From CAZZNQ01 sp964655775 (lineage in GTDB: Bacteria; Planctomycetota; Brocadiia; SM23-32): a DNA stretch of 64,000 nt. The notes under the pieces were generated by a model, which saw nothing but the letters and a program-made list of their open reading frames with translations, was not told the DNA's origin and did not search any database. Shown piece by piece: positions 8,792-20,800 of this stretch. The stretch is taken from NCBI GenBank assembly GCA_964655775.1, contig CAZZNQ010000005.1:23566-87565 (forward strand). Reading direction: 5' to 3'. The stretch's first letter is position 1. The number at the start of each line of letters is the position of its first letter. Made by a program: the position numbers and the translations under genes.

Positions 8792-10150
8792 ATGGCAAGA
8801 TACGCCCTGAAAACCAGCGATGTTCCGTTGGACGACTCCTGGGACGTGATCGTGGTCGGCGGAGGTCCGGCTGGATGCACGGCGGCCGCCTCCGCCGCGC
8901 GCGAGGGCGCCCGCACGCTGCTGATCGAGGCCACCGGCAGCCTTGGAGGAATGGGCACCTCCGGCCTGGTGCCGGCGTGGTGCCCGTTCACGGACAAGGA
9001 GCGGATCATTTACGGCGGCATGGCCGAGCGCGTTCTCAAGGAGACGATGGCCGGCATGCCGCACGTCCCGGCGGACAGCTATGACTGGACGCCCATCGAC
9101 CCGGAGCGCCTCAAGCGGGTCTACGACGACCTCGTCACCGAACACGGCGCCGAGGTGCTATTCAACGCGATGGTGACCGGAGTCGAGACGGACGGAGCCG
9201 GTCGCGTGGACGCGTTGCTCGTCGCCTCTAAGGCCGGCCTCACGGCATACCGGGCGGACGTTTACGTGGACTGCTCGGGCGACGGGGACGTTGCGGTCTG
9301 GGCCGGCGCAGAGTACGAAAAGGGAGACGATGAGGGCGACCTGCAGCCGGCGTCGCATTGCTTCGTCATCGGCAACGTCGACATGTACGGATACCTGCAC
9401 TGCGGCAACGTGAAGTACCGGCCGGGGCCGCCCATCATCGACGAGATCGTCGCGTCCGGCAAATACCCGGAGATCCCGGACACTCACGCCTGCAATAACA
9501 TTGTCGGCCCTGGCGCCGTCGGCTTCAACGCGGGGCACATCTGGGACGTCGACAACACAGACCCGTTCAGCGTCAGCCGGGGTCTGATGCAGGGCCGACG
9601 GATCGCGGCCGCGTTCCGGGATGCCCTGGCGGAGTTCTTCCCCGCTGCGTTCGGCAACGGCTTTCTCGCCGGCACCGGCAACTTACTGGGCATCCGCGAA
9701 ACCCGCCGCATCATCGGCGATTACTGCCTGACGCTCGATGACTTCGTCGCGCGCCGCAGCTTTCCGGACGAGATATGCCGCAACTGCTACTTCGTGGATG
9801 TACACCACAAGCAAACTGAGGCCGCCCGGTACACGGACGACACCGACGGTTCGTGGACCAAGAACCGCCACATCGGACTCGGTCCCGGGGAATCACACGG
9901 GATCCCGTACCGCTGCCTGACGCCGAAAGGGCTGAAGAACGTTCTGGTGGCAGGACGCTGTATCTCCACGGACCGCCCCGTCCAGGGCAGCACGCGTGTG
10001 ATGCCCGTGTGCCTGGCCATGGGAGAGGCGGCGGGAATGGCGGCAGCTCGCGCAGGGCACGGCGTTGAGGCGGATGTGCGATCGGTGGACGTTGATCGGC
10101 TTCGCAGTGACTTGCGCGAAGCCGGCGCCTATCTTCCTGAGGTGCGATAG
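8792..10150 (+). CDS. FAD-dependent oxidoreductase (FAD_oxidored family)
   Basis: 452 residues. The N-terminal dinucleotide fold is VIVVGGGPAGCTAAASAAREG ending at LLIEA (residues about 15-43). The family landmark NLLGIRETRRI lies in the middle and the C-terminal FAD-contact segment is TDRPVQGSTRVMPVCLAMGEAAGMAA. No signal peptide is present, so it should be cytoplasmic. Members are common in planctomycete and Lentisphaera sugar clusters, but their substrates are mostly unknown. I used the ATG at 8792, where homology begins; the frame extends upstream into the beta-helix gene. It lies between a beta-helix protein and a glycosidase, suggesting action on a released sugar or sugar acid. Confidence 0.88.
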   Translation: MARYALKTSDVPLDDSWDVIVVGGGPAGCTAAASAAREGARTLLIEATGSLGGMGTSGLVPAWCPFTDKERIIYGGMAERVLKETMAGMPHVPADSYDWTPIDPERLKRVYDDLVTEHGAEVLFNAMVTGVETDGAGRVDALLVASKAGLTAYRADVYVDCSGDGDVAVWAGAEYEKGDDEGDLQPASHCFVIGNVDMYGYLHCGNVKYRPGPPIIDEIVASGKYPEIPDTHACNNIVGPGAVGFNAGHIWDVDNTDPFSVSRGLMQGRRIAAAFRDALAEFFPAAFGNGFLAGTGNLLGIRETRRIIGDYCLTLDDFVARRSFPDEICRNCYFVDVHHKQTEAARYTDDTDGSWTKNRHIGLGPGESHGIPYRCLTPKGLKNVLVAGRCISTDRPVQGSTRVMPVCLAMGEAAGMAAARAGHGVEADVRSVDVDRLRSDLREAGAYLPEVR

Positions 10151-10257
10151 GAAGACCATCGGCGGGCAGGCTCTTTCGGTGCGGCCCTCTGCGGGCCGTC
10201 GCACAGGTGAACCTTGGTCCCGACCCCGTAGCGCTCACTTTCCTGGAGTCACATGCG

Positions 10258-12780
10258 ATGCTGTTACGAGACAGGTGGCAGATCGAGTCTTCCGCTAAGG
10301 TGCGCGAAGATGGGGAACGTATTTCGGCGCCCGACTACGATGCAGGCGATTGGGAACCGACGCACGTGCCCACGACGGTGATGGGCGCACTGCACCGAAA
10401 CGGCCGCTACCCCGACCTCTTCGTGGGGAAGAACCTGGAGAAAGTCGACCGCAGCCGGTTCGAGGTCCCGTGGTGGTTCAGGACGGAGTTCGAAGTCGGC
10501 GACGAGTCGGCACTTACCCATTCGCGCCTGGAACTCGATGGCGTGAACTACCGGGCGGGGATCTGGCTCAACGGCCGGCGTATCGCCTCGGACCAGGAGG
10601 TCGCCGGCCCCTTCCGGAGGTTTTCTTTCGACGTGAGTTCCGTGCTTCGGTGCGGACTCAATGCCCTGGCGGCGAAAGTCACCGGACCCGAGCCGACGGA
10701 CTACACCATAGGCTTCGTGGACTGGAATCCGATGCCACCCGACCGCAACCTGGGCCTGTGGCGACAGGTCCGGCTGCGTCGGACAGGTCCCATTACACTC
10801 AGCGAACCGTTTGTGGCCACTGACGTTGACCTCGAGACTCTCGACTCGGCGTCGCTGACCATTGCCGTTGACGTGCAGAACAACACTTCCGAAGCAGTGG
10901 CCGGCTGGCTCCGCGCACGCGTAGCCGATGCCGAAGTCGAGCTTCCGGTGAGCCTTGGACCGCAAGAGACAAAGCGCCTGCGTCTGGACGCCGAACAGTT
11001 CCCCGAACTTCGACTGAGCGAGCCGCACCTGTGGTGGCCCCACGACCTCGGTGAGCCGCACCTGTACTCCCTCGACGTCGAGTTTGAGTCGGAGGGACGG
11101 GTATCCGATCGCCGTTCCGTCCGGTTCGGTGTCCGCTCTGTCTCTGACTATTTCACGGAGGAGGGGCACCGCGGCTTCAGAGTAAACGGAGAGCCCGTCC
11201 TGATCCGAGGCGGCGGGTGGACGGACGACATCTTCCTGGACGACGATGCAGACCGGATCAGAGCCCAGGTGGACTACGTCCGTCACATGAACCTGAACAC
11301 AATCCGCGTGGAGGGATTCTGGGGCAACAGTCCCCTGCTCTACGATCTCTGCGACCAGCGCGGCATCCTGGTGCTGGCCGGATGGAGCTGCCAATGGGAA
11401 TGGGAGCACAACCTGGGCAAGCCGTCCGATGAATTCGGGTGCATCCATGCCCCGGAGGATCAGGACCTCATCGCTGAGAGCTGGCGCGACCAAGTCTGTT
11501 GGCTGCGAAACCACCCGAGCATCATCGCGTGGTATCCCGGCAGCGACAAGCTTCCGCCGCCTGAGCTAGAGCGTCGCTACCTGCAGACACTGAATAAGTG
11601 CGACCCAACGCGCATCTACGTCGGTTCGGCCGCGAAGCGCGACAGCGAGGTAAGCGGCCCTTCCGGCATGAAGATGCTGGGCCCGTACGCCTACGTGCCG
11701 CCAGTCTATTGGCATGAAGACACGCACCGGGGTGGCGCCTACGGCTTCAACACCGAGACGGGGCCGGGCGCCCAGCCGTCGCCGTTTAGCAGTCTCGTCC
11801 GGATGATGCCCGAGGACGACCTGTGGCCGCCTGATGAAATGTGGGACTACCACTGCGCCCGAGGCAAGTTCGGGGCCATCGAACGCTACTACGATGCGCT
11901 CTCCAACCGCTACGGCCGGCCGGAGGGACCCGAGGAGTTCTGCCGGATGGCCCAGATCGCCAGCTACGAGGCGATGCGCGGCATGTTCGAGGCATTCCGT
12001 GCCCGCAGACCGGCAGCGACCGGCGTGGTCCAGTGGATGCTCAACTCGGCGTGGCCGAAGCTCTACTGGCAACTCTACGATTACTACCTGATGCCGAACG
12101 GTGCCTTCTACGGTGCCCGAAAGGCGTGCCAGCCGCTGCAGCTCATCTATGACTATGCCAACCGGCAAGTGTACGTCGCGAACAGCACGCGGTCGGCATA
12201 CGAGGGACTGGAGGCAACCATCCAGGTGACTGACGCTGTGGGGAGCGAAGTCGCCAGGCGACGTGTGCCGCTGTCCGTGGCGCCCAACCGCTCGGAAGCC
12301 GTTGCAGAGCTGCCCGCTTCCGGCTCAGAAGACGCTCTGCGCTTCCTTCGCCTGATCCTGGCCGGAGCAGGCGGAACTCGGATCGCCGAGAACGTCTACT
12401 GGCTCCCGCGGCGTCGCGACGTAATGGACCACGAGAACGGGAACTGGTTCGTCACGCCGATCAAGGAGTACGCGGACTTGACCGCCCTGAAGGCCCTTCC
12501 GGACGCAGACCTGAACGTACGGTGCGATTGGCAGGAGCAACGGACCGGCACCTCTGTGCGCGTCTCGCTGGCCAACCGGGCAGAGGTGGTCGCCTTCGGC
12601 GTGGAGCTTACGGCCGTTAGCCCGGAGACTGGGGAGCCGATACTGCCGGTCCTCTGGGACGACAACTACATGGCCGTGTTCCCCGGCGAGACGGTTGCGA
12701 TCGCGGGCCGGTTACCGACATGGTGCGGCCCTCGGCCCGAACTAAAGGTGTCAGGCTGGAACGTTCGGCGGCGCTGTTGA
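10258..12780 (+). CDS. Glycoside hydrolase family 2, exo-beta-glucosaminidase/mannosidase-like
   Basis: 840 residues. Order: GH2 sugar-binding beta-sandwich (PWWFRTEFEV, GVNYRAGIWLNG), an immunoglobulin-like domain, a TIM barrel (RIRAQVDYVRHMNLNTIRVEG), and C-terminal beta domains. DWNPMPPDRNLGLWR is close to the metal/sugar loop of CsxA-type exo-beta-D-glucosaminidases. By analogy with that group, Asp430 (PGSDKLPP) would be the general acid and Glu500 (GFNTETGPG) the nucleophile; this residue mapping is my inference. No signal peptide is evident, so the enzyme may be intracellular. GGAG lies 10 bases before the ATG at 10258. It probably removes a terminal aminosugar or mannose after import. 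Confidence 0.87.
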   Translation: MLLRDRWQIESSAKVREDGERISAPDYDAGDWEPTHVPTTVMGALHRNGRYPDLFVGKNLEKVDRSRFEVPWWFRTEFEVGDESALTHSRLELDGVNYRAGIWLNGRRIASDQEVAGPFRRFSFDVSSVLRCGLNALAAKVTGPEPTDYTIGFVDWNPMPPDRNLGLWRQVRLRRTGPITLSEPFVATDVDLETLDSASLTIAVDVQNNTSEAVAGWLRARVADAEVELPVSLGPQETKRLRLDAEQFPELRLSEPHLWWPHDLGEPHLYSLDVEFESEGRVSDRRSVRFGVRSVSDYFTEEGHRGFRVNGEPVLIRGGGWTDDIFLDDDADRIRAQVDYVRHMNLNTIRVEGFWGNSPLLYDLCDQRGILVLAGWSCQWEWEHNLGKPSDEFGCIHAPEDQDLIAESWRDQVCWLRNHPSIIAWYPGSDKLPPPELERRYLQTLNKCDPTRIYVGSAAKRDSEVSGPSGMKMLGPYAYVPPVYWHEDTHRGGAYGFNTETGPGAQPSPFSSLVRMMPEDDLWPPDEMWDYHCARGKFGAIERYYDALSNRYGRPEGPEEFCRMAQIASYEAMRGMFEAFRARRPAATGVVQWMLNSAWPKLYWQLYDYYLMPNGAFYGARKACQPLQLIYDYANRQVYVANSTRSAYEGLEATIQVTDAVGSEVARRRVPLSVAPNRSEAVAELPASGSEDALRFLRLILAGAGGTRIAENVYWLPRRRDVMDHENGNWFVTPIKEYADLTALKALPDADLNVRCDWQEQRTGTSVRVSLANRAEVVAFGVELTAVSPETGEPILPVLWDDNYMAVFPGETVAIAGRLPTWCGPRPELKVSGWNVRRRC

Positions 12781-12812
12781 CGTTGCCGGCGGGCGCCCCG
12801 ACTCCGGCCGAA

Positions 12813-14525
12813 TCAGGAGTTCGGACCTACGTGGCCACTGTAGATGTGGACCGCCAGCGGCTGGAATTCGTCCGAGAACTTCCCCCCCTGCACGGGCACC
12901 GAGCGGTCCTCGTAGAGCAGGTCCAGAGAGCCGGTCGGAGCCGGACCGCCCAGCGAGAAGGTCGCCTGCAGCACTTCGCGCGTGGGGTTAACCGCGATCA
13001 CGTAGACGCGGCCTTCATGGTCGCGGCGGCACGCATGGATGCCGCCCTCGCCTCCCGTTGCGCTCACCTCAAGAGCGGCCCCAGCAGCCGGCGGGCTCAG
13101 GATGATCGGTGCCAGCTCAGTGAGCCTACCATTGATCGTTCGCAGCCCCTCCTCCATCTCGGCGGTCAGGTTGTTCCACTCGAACGGGTTGAAAGCGATC
13201 GTGAAGTAGCCGATGCCCTTGGCGCCGTTCGCGATCGCGGACCAGACCTCCGCCGCGGTCTCCTCAGGCGTCGGACCCCGGGTGTCCGCCGGCGTCCAGG
13301 AGAGACGCTGGTCGCTTGCCTCGACGATGGTCCAGACCGGCTGGCCCGGGCGTGCAAGGCGGATTAGCTCGGCCGTTGCATTCCCCACTTCCGGTAGCCG
13401 TTCGGGTTTGTCCCAACCGGTCACCGGATAGTGATCGAAGCTGATGATGTCCGCCAGGTCGGCGAACGTGCGATACCAGGAGGTCTCGATGCGGCGATAT
13501 CCGCCATAGAAGCCCGCCCCCACAATGCCCCAGGTCAGGGCGTCGGGATCCCAGTCTCTAACGGCTTCAAACACAGGTCGGATCGTGTCCGGCTTCCGGC
13601 GCGGGTCGGGTTTCCGCTCGACGCGGGGCGGGAACGATTCTCCTGTCGTCAGGTATATCGCGTCCAAGCCGAAGATCGGCTCCGCGCTCGGTTCCCGATC
13701 AGCCCGCCCGCGCGTGCGTCCGGGCTCCGGGCGAACGCTCAGGGAATGTGTGCCCGGCTCCAGATCGACTGTGCCGTAGCGGCACCATCCCACGCCCCGC
13801 CCCTGCCCCAGGTCCAGCACCTCGTCGGCGGACAGTTCCCGCGGGGTCGTGTGCCACTGCCCGCCGTGGATCCGCCACCCAGTCGGATTTGCCCAGCGTT
13901 TGTTGAACTCGCGCGTCCAGACCGTGTAAGTCCCGGCACGGTCGATTTCGAACTCGTAACGCGCGACGCATTCGTGTTCCTTTCCCTGCTGCTCTGCCGC
14001 GGCCGTGATCCACTGTCCACCGCTGAGTCCGGCAAGCGGTTCCCCCTGGTCAAGCCAGGTGTAGTCCGGGAAGGTGCTCTCGGCCGCGTCCTCCGCCTCG
14101 AGCCAGACATAGTTGGCATCTTCGGGCAGGTCCACCTGATAGCCCGCCTTTGCGGGCAGATCAGGCTCGTGAAACGTCGTCCATGCCAGGACGGCCGGAT
14201 GGTCCTTGAGTTCGTCGGCCTGCCCTTCGCTCCAGTCCGAGAAGTTCAGCAGCGCCATCATCCCGGCTTCGCGGCACTTCTCCGCATAGGCAAGAGGGCC
14301 GCCGGCTGCGCCGACATCGGATGCGTGCACGCCATTCATGCCGAGCGATCTCTGGTACTCGACCAGATTCGCCGGCTGCGCCCAGACGAATATCGGCAGG
14401 AACGGCTTGCCGTCAACGAGGACCGCCCCTTCCGGGGTGAGCGTCGCCGGACCGGCCGCTGAAGCACGGGCTGACACTCCCAGCAGGATAACTGTCAGGA
14501 CAAGCAACATAACTCTCCAACGCAT
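12813..14525 (-). CDS. Secreted TIM-barrel glycosidase-like protein with inserted carbohydrate-binding domain
   Basis: 570 residues with a signal peptide (VMLLVLTVILLGVSARASA). The mature part begins like glycosidase barrels (GAVLVDGKPFLPIFVWAQ). Between barrel strands, residues of about 138-265 form a CBM6/CBM35-like beta-sandwich: WLEAEDAA, SGGQWITA, RYEFEIDRAGTYTVWTRE and HSLSVRPEPG. The barrel then resumes (FADLADIISFDHYPVTGW). Candidate acidic residues are Glu120 (FHEPD) and Glu402 (IVEASD); catalysis is not proven. The ATG at 14525 follows GGAGAG by 6 bases. It is convergent with the GH2 gene and downstream of the giant surface-protein gene on the same strand. Polysaccharide binding at the cell surface is likely. 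Confidence 0.78.
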   Translation of the reverse strand: MRWRVMLLVLTVILLGVSARASAAGPATLTPEGAVLVDGKPFLPIFVWAQPANLVEYQRSLGMNGVHASDVGAAGGPLAYAEKCREAGMMALLNFSDWSEGQADELKDHPAVLAWTTFHEPDLPAKAGYQVDLPEDANYVWLEAEDAAESTFPDYTWLDQGEPLAGLSGGQWITAAAEQQGKEHECVARYEFEIDRAGTYTVWTREFNKRWANPTGWRIHGGQWHTTPRELSADEVLDLGQGRGVGWCRYGTVDLEPGTHSLSVRPEPGRTRGRADREPSAEPIFGLDAIYLTTGESFPPRVERKPDPRRKPDTIRPVFEAVRDWDPDALTWGIVGAGFYGGYRRIETSWYRTFADLADIISFDHYPVTGWDKPERLPEVGNATAELIRLARPGQPVWTIVEASDQRLSWTPADTRGPTPEETAAEVWSAIANGAKGIGYFTIAFNPFEWNNLTAEMEEGLRTINGRLTELAPIILSPPAAGAALEVSATGGEGGIHACRRDHEGRVYVIAVNPTREVLQATFSLGGPAPTGSLDLLYEDRSVPVQGGKFSDEFQPLAVHIYSGHVGPNS

Positions 14526-14807
14526 CGTCTTCTCTCCGCTCGCAAGATTGATCACATTGTCCCCGATGTCTCCGCCGATTGTACCGGCCTGCTTGTCGCT
14601 CGGTCAACGTCGGCTGCATGCACCAATGCTTCAATCGGCCGCCCTGTTGCGCAGGTGCACCCCTGATTGGCACGCGGCGTTCAGGAGTAGTACCGGCGAT
14701 GCGCTAGCCACGTGAGCAGCTTTGAGCACCGGACGTTCCCCGCTTGCCCCGGAGCCGTGCGGTGCGCCATGGGGCCCGGCTCTCGTCTGGAAACACAGTG
14801 GCAGAGA

Positions 14808-14826
14808 GCCCGGGCACTGCCCGGGC
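14808..14826 (-). terminator. GC-rich hairpin downstream of the giant surface-protein gene
   Basis: A perfect 8-bp stem GCCCGGGC with a three-base loop, 64 bases after the stop of the giant gene. No U tract follows. The 364-bp stretch 14526-14889 that contains it shows no other gene or motif. Confidence 0.5.
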
Positions 14827-14889
14827 CCTCCAGACCCCTCCACGCGCTGTGCGGTTTCCCAGTCGATGCAGCCTTGACGGGCTGGCCGC

Positions 14890-17800
14890 TCAGAGCACGT
14901 AGGCGTGCACGCCGTCCAGCCACAGACCGGCTGCGTCGAAGATGGTGTACTTGTCGCCCATCTCGTAGAGCTTGAACGTACCGGTATGCGCGCGTATCTC
15001 GTCGTCAGGACCGGTGGTGCTGGAGATGTTGCCGCGCACCTTGACCTTGCCCAGAGTCTGCGCATCCAGGCTTGTATCGGTCCAGTTGCCGCGCACATCC
15101 ATCTTGGCGATACCCACGTCCGCGGAGAGCTCGCTGTCGATAGCGCTTCCACCGATCTTGATCTTTGAAGCGCCCACGCTGAAGTCGAACATCGAGTCGA
15201 CCACACTGCCGCCGATCTTGATCTTCGAGGCAACGCCCGCCTCGAGAGTCAGGTTCGCCGCACCGGCCGACGTCTTCAGCTTGGACAGTCCGTTGGTCGC
15301 CTTGATCTGCGCATCGATCAGGCCTCCACCGACGTATGTTCCGGTATCCTTGCGCTTGGCAGTCTTGACGTCGATCTTGCCGATCTCGTCCGCCTGCACC
15401 AAGCCGCTCAGATTGCCACCCTTGATCTTGAACTTGCCAAGGGTGCTTTCGGCAACGATGCTCGAACCGAAGTCGCCTCCCTTCGCGTAGACCTTGAGGA
15501 TGGCACCGGAGCTGTAGATATCGGAATGGATTCCGCCGCCGACCCAAGCGCCCACGGCGTTGTAGTCGGCCTTCGCCTCTATCTTACCGATGGTGCTCGC
15601 CCACGGATCGGCCAGCGCTGTGACGTCGCCGAGTATATCACCGGCTTTCGCACTAACATCCTCGATTCCGCCGTACGCCATGATATCGCCGGCGATATGG
15701 CCGAACGAGTCGACCTCCTCGATGCCGCCGCCCCAGGCGACGACGTCGCCGAAGAATCCGGCATCGCTCTCAAGCTTGCCAATAGAACGCTCGGAGACGA
15801 TGTCGCCCGTATTCCGCATACCGAAGTATGCCTCGCTAATGAATCCGAAGGCATACAGACCGGTCTCATCGTAGGTCAGCCCGTCTTCATCGATATCGTC
15901 AGGCAGCACCCAACCGTCTACGCTAATGAAGCCGTTCAGGTTGGCGCCGCTCAGACCGTTGTCGAACTCGGCCTCACCGATGTGGCCCTGGACAGCCAGG
16001 AAGGCCACGGGCGCGTTGAACGCCAGATCGCGCGAGTCCTTGAAGTCTCGCAGTCCCGTGAGGCCCGAAACAACGATGCCCAGGTCGCGTGTCTGCGCGC
16101 CGTTGCCCAGCAGCTCGATCTCCCTGATGTAGAACGGGAGGTCCTGCCGCGTGTCAACGAAGATGTCCATCGTTGACGTGCGCTGGTTTCTGCCCCATGC
16201 AATCTCCGGAGCGCTTACGCCGTTGTCCGGGTCCATATCGTAGAACGATACCCAGGTATCACCGATCTGCCTTGAGGCGATCAGCGTGTAGTTGACTTCC
16301 CCGGCCGTGCTGACGACGGGGCTGTAGTCGCTGTCGATGTCCAGCGCACGCACGAAGTAGACCTGGTCCGGGTTGAAGCTCCAGCCGCTGGTGTCCACTG
16401 TGAGCTGCCAGACGCCACCGCCCATGTCGACGCCGCTGCCGAGAAGCTCGTCCACCGCATCGTCAAAGACACCGTCACCGTCCAGGTCACGCCAGAACTC
16501 GACGTCCACCACGCCGCCGAACGGCGCAGGCTCGATGTCCTGCACTCCGTTGACAGTGAGTGTCTGATCCTGGCCGATGGCAACCGGATCCCATTCCGCC
16601 GTCAAAGAACCGTCGATCTCGGGTGCATGGTTGCCCACCTCGCCGATCGTGCTGACCTCGTCCCCGACCGCCGTGTCATCGTCAACAGGCACGGCGAAGT
16701 AGGTGGTCGGCCCGAGCGGCCACGTAGTGCCGGCAGGCACGACGAGCTGCCACTCGTCCTCGTTGCCGCCGCCGATATCGCCCACGTTGGTGCCGGTGCC
16801 GAGTAGTTCGTCAGTCGCCGTTTCCAGGGTGCCGTTGGCGTTGGAGTCGTAGTAGAAGCGGACCTCCGTAACCACTCCGTCGGTGTCGCTGGCGTCGATG
16901 GCGGTGAGCGTGAGATCTTCGCCTCTGACCACCGGATCCGGGTTGTCCGTTACCCCGGCCAAGGACGGCTCGGTGGTCACCACAACTCCGTCGGTCTGCA
17001 CGGACAGGCTCTCTCCACCGTCCACGTCGTAGGCGATGGCGAAGTAGGTCTGGTCTCCTGCCGGCCAACCGGCGGTGCCCACGATGAGGCGCCACTCGTT
17101 GCCGGCACCACCGGAGACGTTGCCGATGTTCTCGCCGACGCCGAGCAACTCGTCGATCAGAGGGTCGAGCACGTCGTCACCGTCCGCATCGCGGTAGAAG
17201 CGGACAAGCGAGACTCCCAGCGCATCCGGGTCAACGACGTCCACTGCGACCAGTGTCAAGTCGTTGCCTTTGAAAACCGGATCCGGGGTGTCCGTGAGTC
17301 CGGCGACGGTCGGACGGAGGTGAACGCGCCCGGTGCCCGTAACGGCCGTGCTCCATGCGCCGTTGTCGTCCTGAGAGCGGGCGAAATAGGTTACCGTCCC
17401 GACTGGGAAGCCGCTGGTGTCCACTCCGGCCAGCTCCCAATCGGTCGCGCCGACCTGCGTCCCGGTTCCCAGAAGGGCATCGCTTGCCAGGTCGAACGTC
17501 CCGTTGCCGTTGGTGTCGCGGTAGAACTCGACTTGAACAACGGTCCCGTCCACGTCATCAACGCCAAGGGCCGTCAAGGTCAGGTCCATTCCCTGCGCAA
17601 CCGGATCGGGGTTGTCCGCCAGACTTGCGACGCTGGGCGGGTTGTTCACTCTCACCGTCCCGGAGGTCGCCGGCACCGGTCCCCAGGAGCCCGAGTTGTC
17701 CTGCGCACGGACGAACAACGTCTGCACCTGTGGTTCCCATCCAGTGGTGGCAACCGTCAGAGTCCAGTCATCGTCCGCCCCGCCGGCGATGTCGCCGGCG

Positions 17801-20800
17801 TTGGTGCCGACACCGATCAGGGAGTCGAGTCCGATGTCCAGGACACCGTTAAAGTTGGTGTCCCGGTAGAACTGCACGCCCACAACGGTGCCGTCCAGAT
17901 CGGTCGCATCCACTGCCGTCAGCGTCAGGCTTGCGCCGCGTGTGACCGGGTCTGGCGCCGCCATCAAGGAGTCGACAAGGGGACGCCGATTGACGTAGCC
18001 GACGGTGCTTGCGCTGTCCTCAGGACGCGTGAAGTTCCCGGTGTTATCCCGCGCCTGAGCGAAGTAGGTGTGCAGGCCCCCGGTCCAGGTAACCGGTCCG
18101 AGGAACGCCCAGCCGTTTCCAGAAGTGGTGTCGATGCCCAGCAACTGGTCGACGGCCGGGTCGAGCAGGCTGTTGCCGTTGGCGTCGCGGTAGAAGTAAA
18201 CGGCATCCACCTGTCCGTCGACGTCATAGACGTCGCTCGCCTCCAGCCTTATGGTCGCGCCCTGCGTGATCGGGTCAGGCGAGTCATTGAGCTGGCCGAC
18301 CACCGGCAGCCGGTTCACCACGGCACTGGTAGCCGCGAAGCTCCAGCCGCCCATGTCGTCCTGGGCGCGGGCGAAGTAGACAAGGCTGTCCGTGGCGACC
18401 GGGAAGCTTATGGACCACCCGTCCCCACCGACGGTGTCGGAACCGATCACCTGGTCGAAACCGTCGTCGAACTTGCCGTTGTTGTTGCTGTCGCGGTAGA
18501 ACTGCATCCGCACTACGCTGCCGGCCGGATCGGTGTCGTAAACGCCGGTCGCCGTCAGCGTAAGGGTGCCGTTCACCGGTATCGGGTTAGGCGACGGAGT
18601 CAGGGTCTCCACCACCGGCCGTCCGTTGACAAAGCCGGTCGCCGAGACGACCTCGCTCCACGCGTCGTCGTTGTCCTGTGCCCGGGCGAAGTAGAGCGCA
18701 CTGCCCGGATCCCAGTCCACGACCTTCATCAGCGAGTAGTCGCTTCCCTCGGCCGTGGTATTGACGCCGAGGAACTCATCCGTCCCCAGATCGAGGGCAC
18801 CGTTGTTGTTGCTGTCGCGGTAGAACTCAACCTGCTGGATCGTTCCGTTGGCATCCTGCACGTTAGCGGCGACCAGCGTCAGGCCATACCCCTGAGTAAC
18901 CGGATCGGGGCTGTCCTGAAGCCCACCCACGATCACCGGCGGCGGATTAGTCACGGTGCCCGACTGGAGGGCACTGTGGCTCCAGCCTCCGCGGCTGTCC
19001 TGCGCGCGGGCAAAGTAGGTGTGATCGCCGACCGCCCAGGTCACGGGGCCCGCCCACTGGTACACGAGCCCACCGTTCTGCACACCGATGAAGCTGACCC
19101 CGTCTGGGTCGAGCTGCTCGTCGATTCCGACATTCAGCGAACCATTGCCGTTGGTGTCGCGGTAGAACTGGACGAGGGTGATAGCATCGCCGTCGGGATC
19201 GCGGAGACCGGTAGTCTCCAGCACCAGCGTGCTCCCCTGGTCGACCGGGTCGTAGTCGCCGGCGCTGTTCTCGTCCGCAAGCGCCTCGATGCCGCTCCAG
19301 AACTCGACGCCCGAAGCCGGATGGGCCGTGAACAGATCGGGGGCCTCGTCGCCGCCGATCACAACGGCCAGCGCCACCGCGGGGTTGGCTCCAACGGCAT
19401 AGTTAACGGTCGGTGCGAACTCGCCGCCGCCATTGTTCAACAGAACCGAAACGTCGCCGGAGGCGGAGTTAGCAACCAGCAGGTCTGGTCGCGTGTCCGC
19501 ATCCAGGTATGCGCTGCTGATTGCGACCGGCGTGTTCCCGACGGGCAGCACGGCTCCCGGCATGAACGCTCCGGTGCCGTCGCCAAGCATGATGGTGACG
19601 TTGTTACCCGAAGAATCGCTCACGGCCAGATCAAGCCGCCCGTCAAGGTCCAGGTCGCGAAGCACAAGCGAATCCGGCGATGTGCCGCCGGTTGGCTGCA
19701 GCACCGGCGCATCGAATCCGCCCTGCCCGTCGCCCGCCAGCATCCAGATGCCGGGCGCTCCGGCATCCGCCACAACCAGATCCAGGTAGCTGTCGCCGTT
19801 GACGAGGCCAACGGCAACGTCGGCCGGAGCCGTGAAGCCGGCAACAGCTACGGGTGCGCCGAACATACCGAGACCCGTGCCCGGCAACACGTTCACCTGG
19901 CCGATACTCCGGTTCACAACAACGATGTCCGGATAGCCCAGTTGATCCGCATCTGCATTGCCGACGGCAACCGCGACCGGATTCGCGCCGGCGGCGTAGG
20001 CCACCTGCGGCGAGAACGTGCCGTCGCCCACGCCCAGCAATACCGAGACCGTCCCGTCGCCGCTGTTGGCCGTTACAAGATCCAGGATCCCGTCGCCGTT
20101 CAGATCGGTCGCCACCACGTCGCTTGGGGCGGCGCCAACGGCGTACGGCACACGCGCGTCAAAAGTGCCGTCGCCATGCCCAAGAAGAACCGAGACGGTG
20201 CCCGCGCCCGACTCCGCCACGGCGAGGTCGATGCGGTCATCGTCGTCAAAATCTCCGTAGGCAACCGCAACCGGCCCTGCTCCGGTCGCTGAAGTTTCGG
20301 AGTCGCTCACGTCAAAGGTCCCGCCGAAGACCGGCCGGCCGTTGACGACTCCGTCGAACACAGCGACGTCGTCGGACCACTCGCCGTAGTTATCCTGCAC
20401 TCTGGCGAAGTAGCGATGGTTGCCGGAAGGCCACATAACCACGGCGCTGAGCGACCACCCGTCGCCGCCGAAGCCGTCCGTGCCGATAAGTTGGTCGACG
20501 CTCTGGTCCAGGATCCCATTGGCGTCGGCATCGCGGTAGAACGCGACGTGATCGACCGCTCCGTAGGCGTCGCCGACGCCGAGCGCCGTCAAGGTAAGCG
20601 ACGAACCGGCGGTGACCGGATCAGGGGAGCCCGTCAGGCCGCTGATGATCGGCCGGATATTGCGGACGTGAGTGCGCCCGCTGACCTCCTCGCTCCAGTA
20701 ATCGTTGGAGTCCTGCGCCACGGCAAAGAACCTCTGCGTGCCCGGGGAGAACTCCACCGTCGGGAAGAAGGAGGAGAAGCTCGGGCTCTCCACCCAGTCG

